Assembly: GCA_007129695.1 (NCBI GenBank)
Contig: SKVA01000177.1
Coordinates: forward strand, 1-5,974
DNA: 5,974 nucleotides
Direction of reading: 5' to 3'
Origin: Spirochaetaceae bacterium
GTDB taxonomy: Bacteria > Spirochaetota > Spirochaetia > DSM-27196 > SLST01
In this document: one piece after another, positions 5,159 to 5,974 of the stretch
Layout: every line of letters starts with the position of its first letter
Position numbering within the stretch: the stretch's first letter is position 1
Translations under genes and position numbers: made by a program
The notes under the pieces: model-generated
The model's input: the letters and a program-made list of their open reading frames with translations, nothing else
Database searches by the model: none
What the model was told of the DNA's origin: nothing

Positions 5159-5974
5159 CCGATGTCGAGGTACGCGAACAGGATGTTGGACATCGCTGCG
5201 CGTTCGGTGGTCGTCGGGCGGTGCTGGACCTGGCGCGTGGTGCCGAGCATCGTCACCGTGAATCGTCCGCCGGTGAGGATCGTCCCGAGCCGGTCGACGA
5301 TCGACCGGTCGGCCGGCAGGACGAAACCTTCGCGCAGAATCGTTCCGTCGGTTTCGCGGATGACGCGCTCGGAAAGCACGATCGGCTCGATCGGCGCGAC
5401 CGGGTCGATCCCTTCAATCGTAATGACCGCCGCGCGGATGTGGAGCGGCTCGCGATCCGACACGTACTGGACGTTGACGCGAAGCTCCGGTGAGCGGCCG
5501 GCCGGGTCGTGGATAGTCAGGAAGACGAGGGTCTGCCGGTAGTCGAGCCTGATGTCAAACAGCAGCGGGGTGTCTCCGACCGTGTCGGCCGCTACTCCCG
5601 GCGCGACAGTCGCGAAGCGGGCCGCGAGTCGCGGATCGCTCTGAAGGCCGATCCGGTCGACGCGTCTGAACCCCTCGCCGCCGGAGAGAGCTTCGGCAAG
5701 GCGTTCCTGCGGTGACCGGGCAATGCTCGCCGAATCCTCGGGGGGGCTCTCTATTTCGGCGGCAAGGCGCAGCGCGACCGCCTCGTCCTCGAGCAATCCG
5801 ATCCGTTCGATCAGCTCGACGCGCTCCTCGCGCAGGCCGCCAAGCTGCGCGAGCGCGAGCGCGCGGTCGGCGCCAAGCGCGTCCAGATCTGACTGGAGCC
5901 CGGCGATCGTTCTGTTCGCCCGGTCGAGCTCGCCACCGAGCGCGTCGCGGGCGCGCTCGGTGGCGGCCAGACGC
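5146..5974 (-). CDS. Unrecognised coiled-coil protein, C-terminal part (5' end outside window)
   Basis: I do not recognise this protein. The frame is open from the right window edge to TAG (5148-5146), giving about 275 residues. A TTG at 5796 is a possible start, but the same frame continues upstream without a stop and with coherent sequence, so the true start probably lies beyond 5974. The first ~75 visible residues are Ala/Leu/Glu/Arg-rich with regular leucines (for example LGGELDRANRTIAGLQSDLD and LREERVELIERIGLLEDEA), typical of a coiled coil. The remainder (about 170 residues) alternates hydrophobic and polar residues, as in DIRLDYRQTLVFLTIHD and LRVNVQYVSDREPLHIRAA, suggesting a beta-rich globular domain, and ends YLDIGGLR. 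No cysteine cluster, Walker motif or membrane segment is seen. A signal peptide could lie in the missing part. It converges on clpC, overlapping it by 4 nt, so a functional link is not implied. Confidence 0.75.
   Translation of the reverse strand, partial: RLAATERARDALGGELDRANRTIAGLQSDLDALGADRALALAQLGGLREERVELIERIGLLEDEAVALRLAAEIESPPEDSASIARSPQERLAEALSGGEGFRRVDRIGLQSDPRLAARFATVAPGVAADTVGDTPLLFDIRLDYRQTLVFLTIHDPAGRSPELRVNVQYVSDREPLHIRAAVITIEGIDPVAPIEPIVLSERVIRETDGTILREGFVLPADRSIVDRLGTILTGGRFTVTMLGTTRQVQHRPTTTERAAMSNILFAYLDIGGLR

Noticed and set aside
5794..5796. TTG as the start of the - strand gene
   Set aside because: The coiled-coil sequence continues upstream in frame to the window edge, and no Shine-Dalgarno sequence was evident.
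1..5974. CRISPR arrays, tRNA or rRNA genes, insertion sequences, phage genes
   Set aside because: No direct-repeat array, cloverleaf-like segment, transposase motif or terminal inverted repeats were seen.

Overview
This GC-rich window holds five genes: four on the + strand, then one convergent gene on the - strand. In order they are the 3' part of serS (seryl-tRNA synthetase), mcsA, mcsB and clpC, followed by the C-terminal part of an unrecognised coiled-coil protein that runs off the right edge. Almost all of the DNA is coding. The only real intergenic gap is the 72 bp between serS and mcsA.

The organism is a bacterium with a McsA-McsB-ClpC protein quality-control module. Firmicutes usually encode this module as ctsR-mcsA-mcsB-clpC. 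Here no ctsR lies next to it, serS precedes it, and the GC content is high. A high-GC spirochaete is my best guess, from the gene set and general sequence feel. I could not run a search, so the phylum is tentative.

Layout: serS ends at 988. A short spacer carries a small hairpin followed by a T tract, and a -10-like element almost touching the mcsA start. mcsA (1061-1561) and mcsB (1558-2625) overlap by 4 nt (GTGA). clpC (2639-5149) follows 13 nt later behind a strong Shine-Dalgarno sequence, so the three genes very probably form one operon. In characterised systems McsA is the zinc-binding activator of the arginine kinase McsB, and ClpC is the AAA+ unfoldase that takes arginine-phosphorylated proteins to ClpP.

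The most interesting point is that the McsB protein is clearly a family member but appears to lack several active-site elements. The second Arg of the RxR motif, the catalytic-loop Cys and the RGxYGE substrate loop are all changed, and so is part of the C-terminal RDxRRA allosteric motif. ClpC, by contrast, keeps both N-domain glutamates that dock phosphoarginine in Bacillus subtilis. The module may therefore use McsB as a non-catalytic adaptor or a remodelled enzyme. A T8 tract inside a hairpin near the end of mcsB, upstream of an open frame leading into clpC, is a second, more speculative curiosity.
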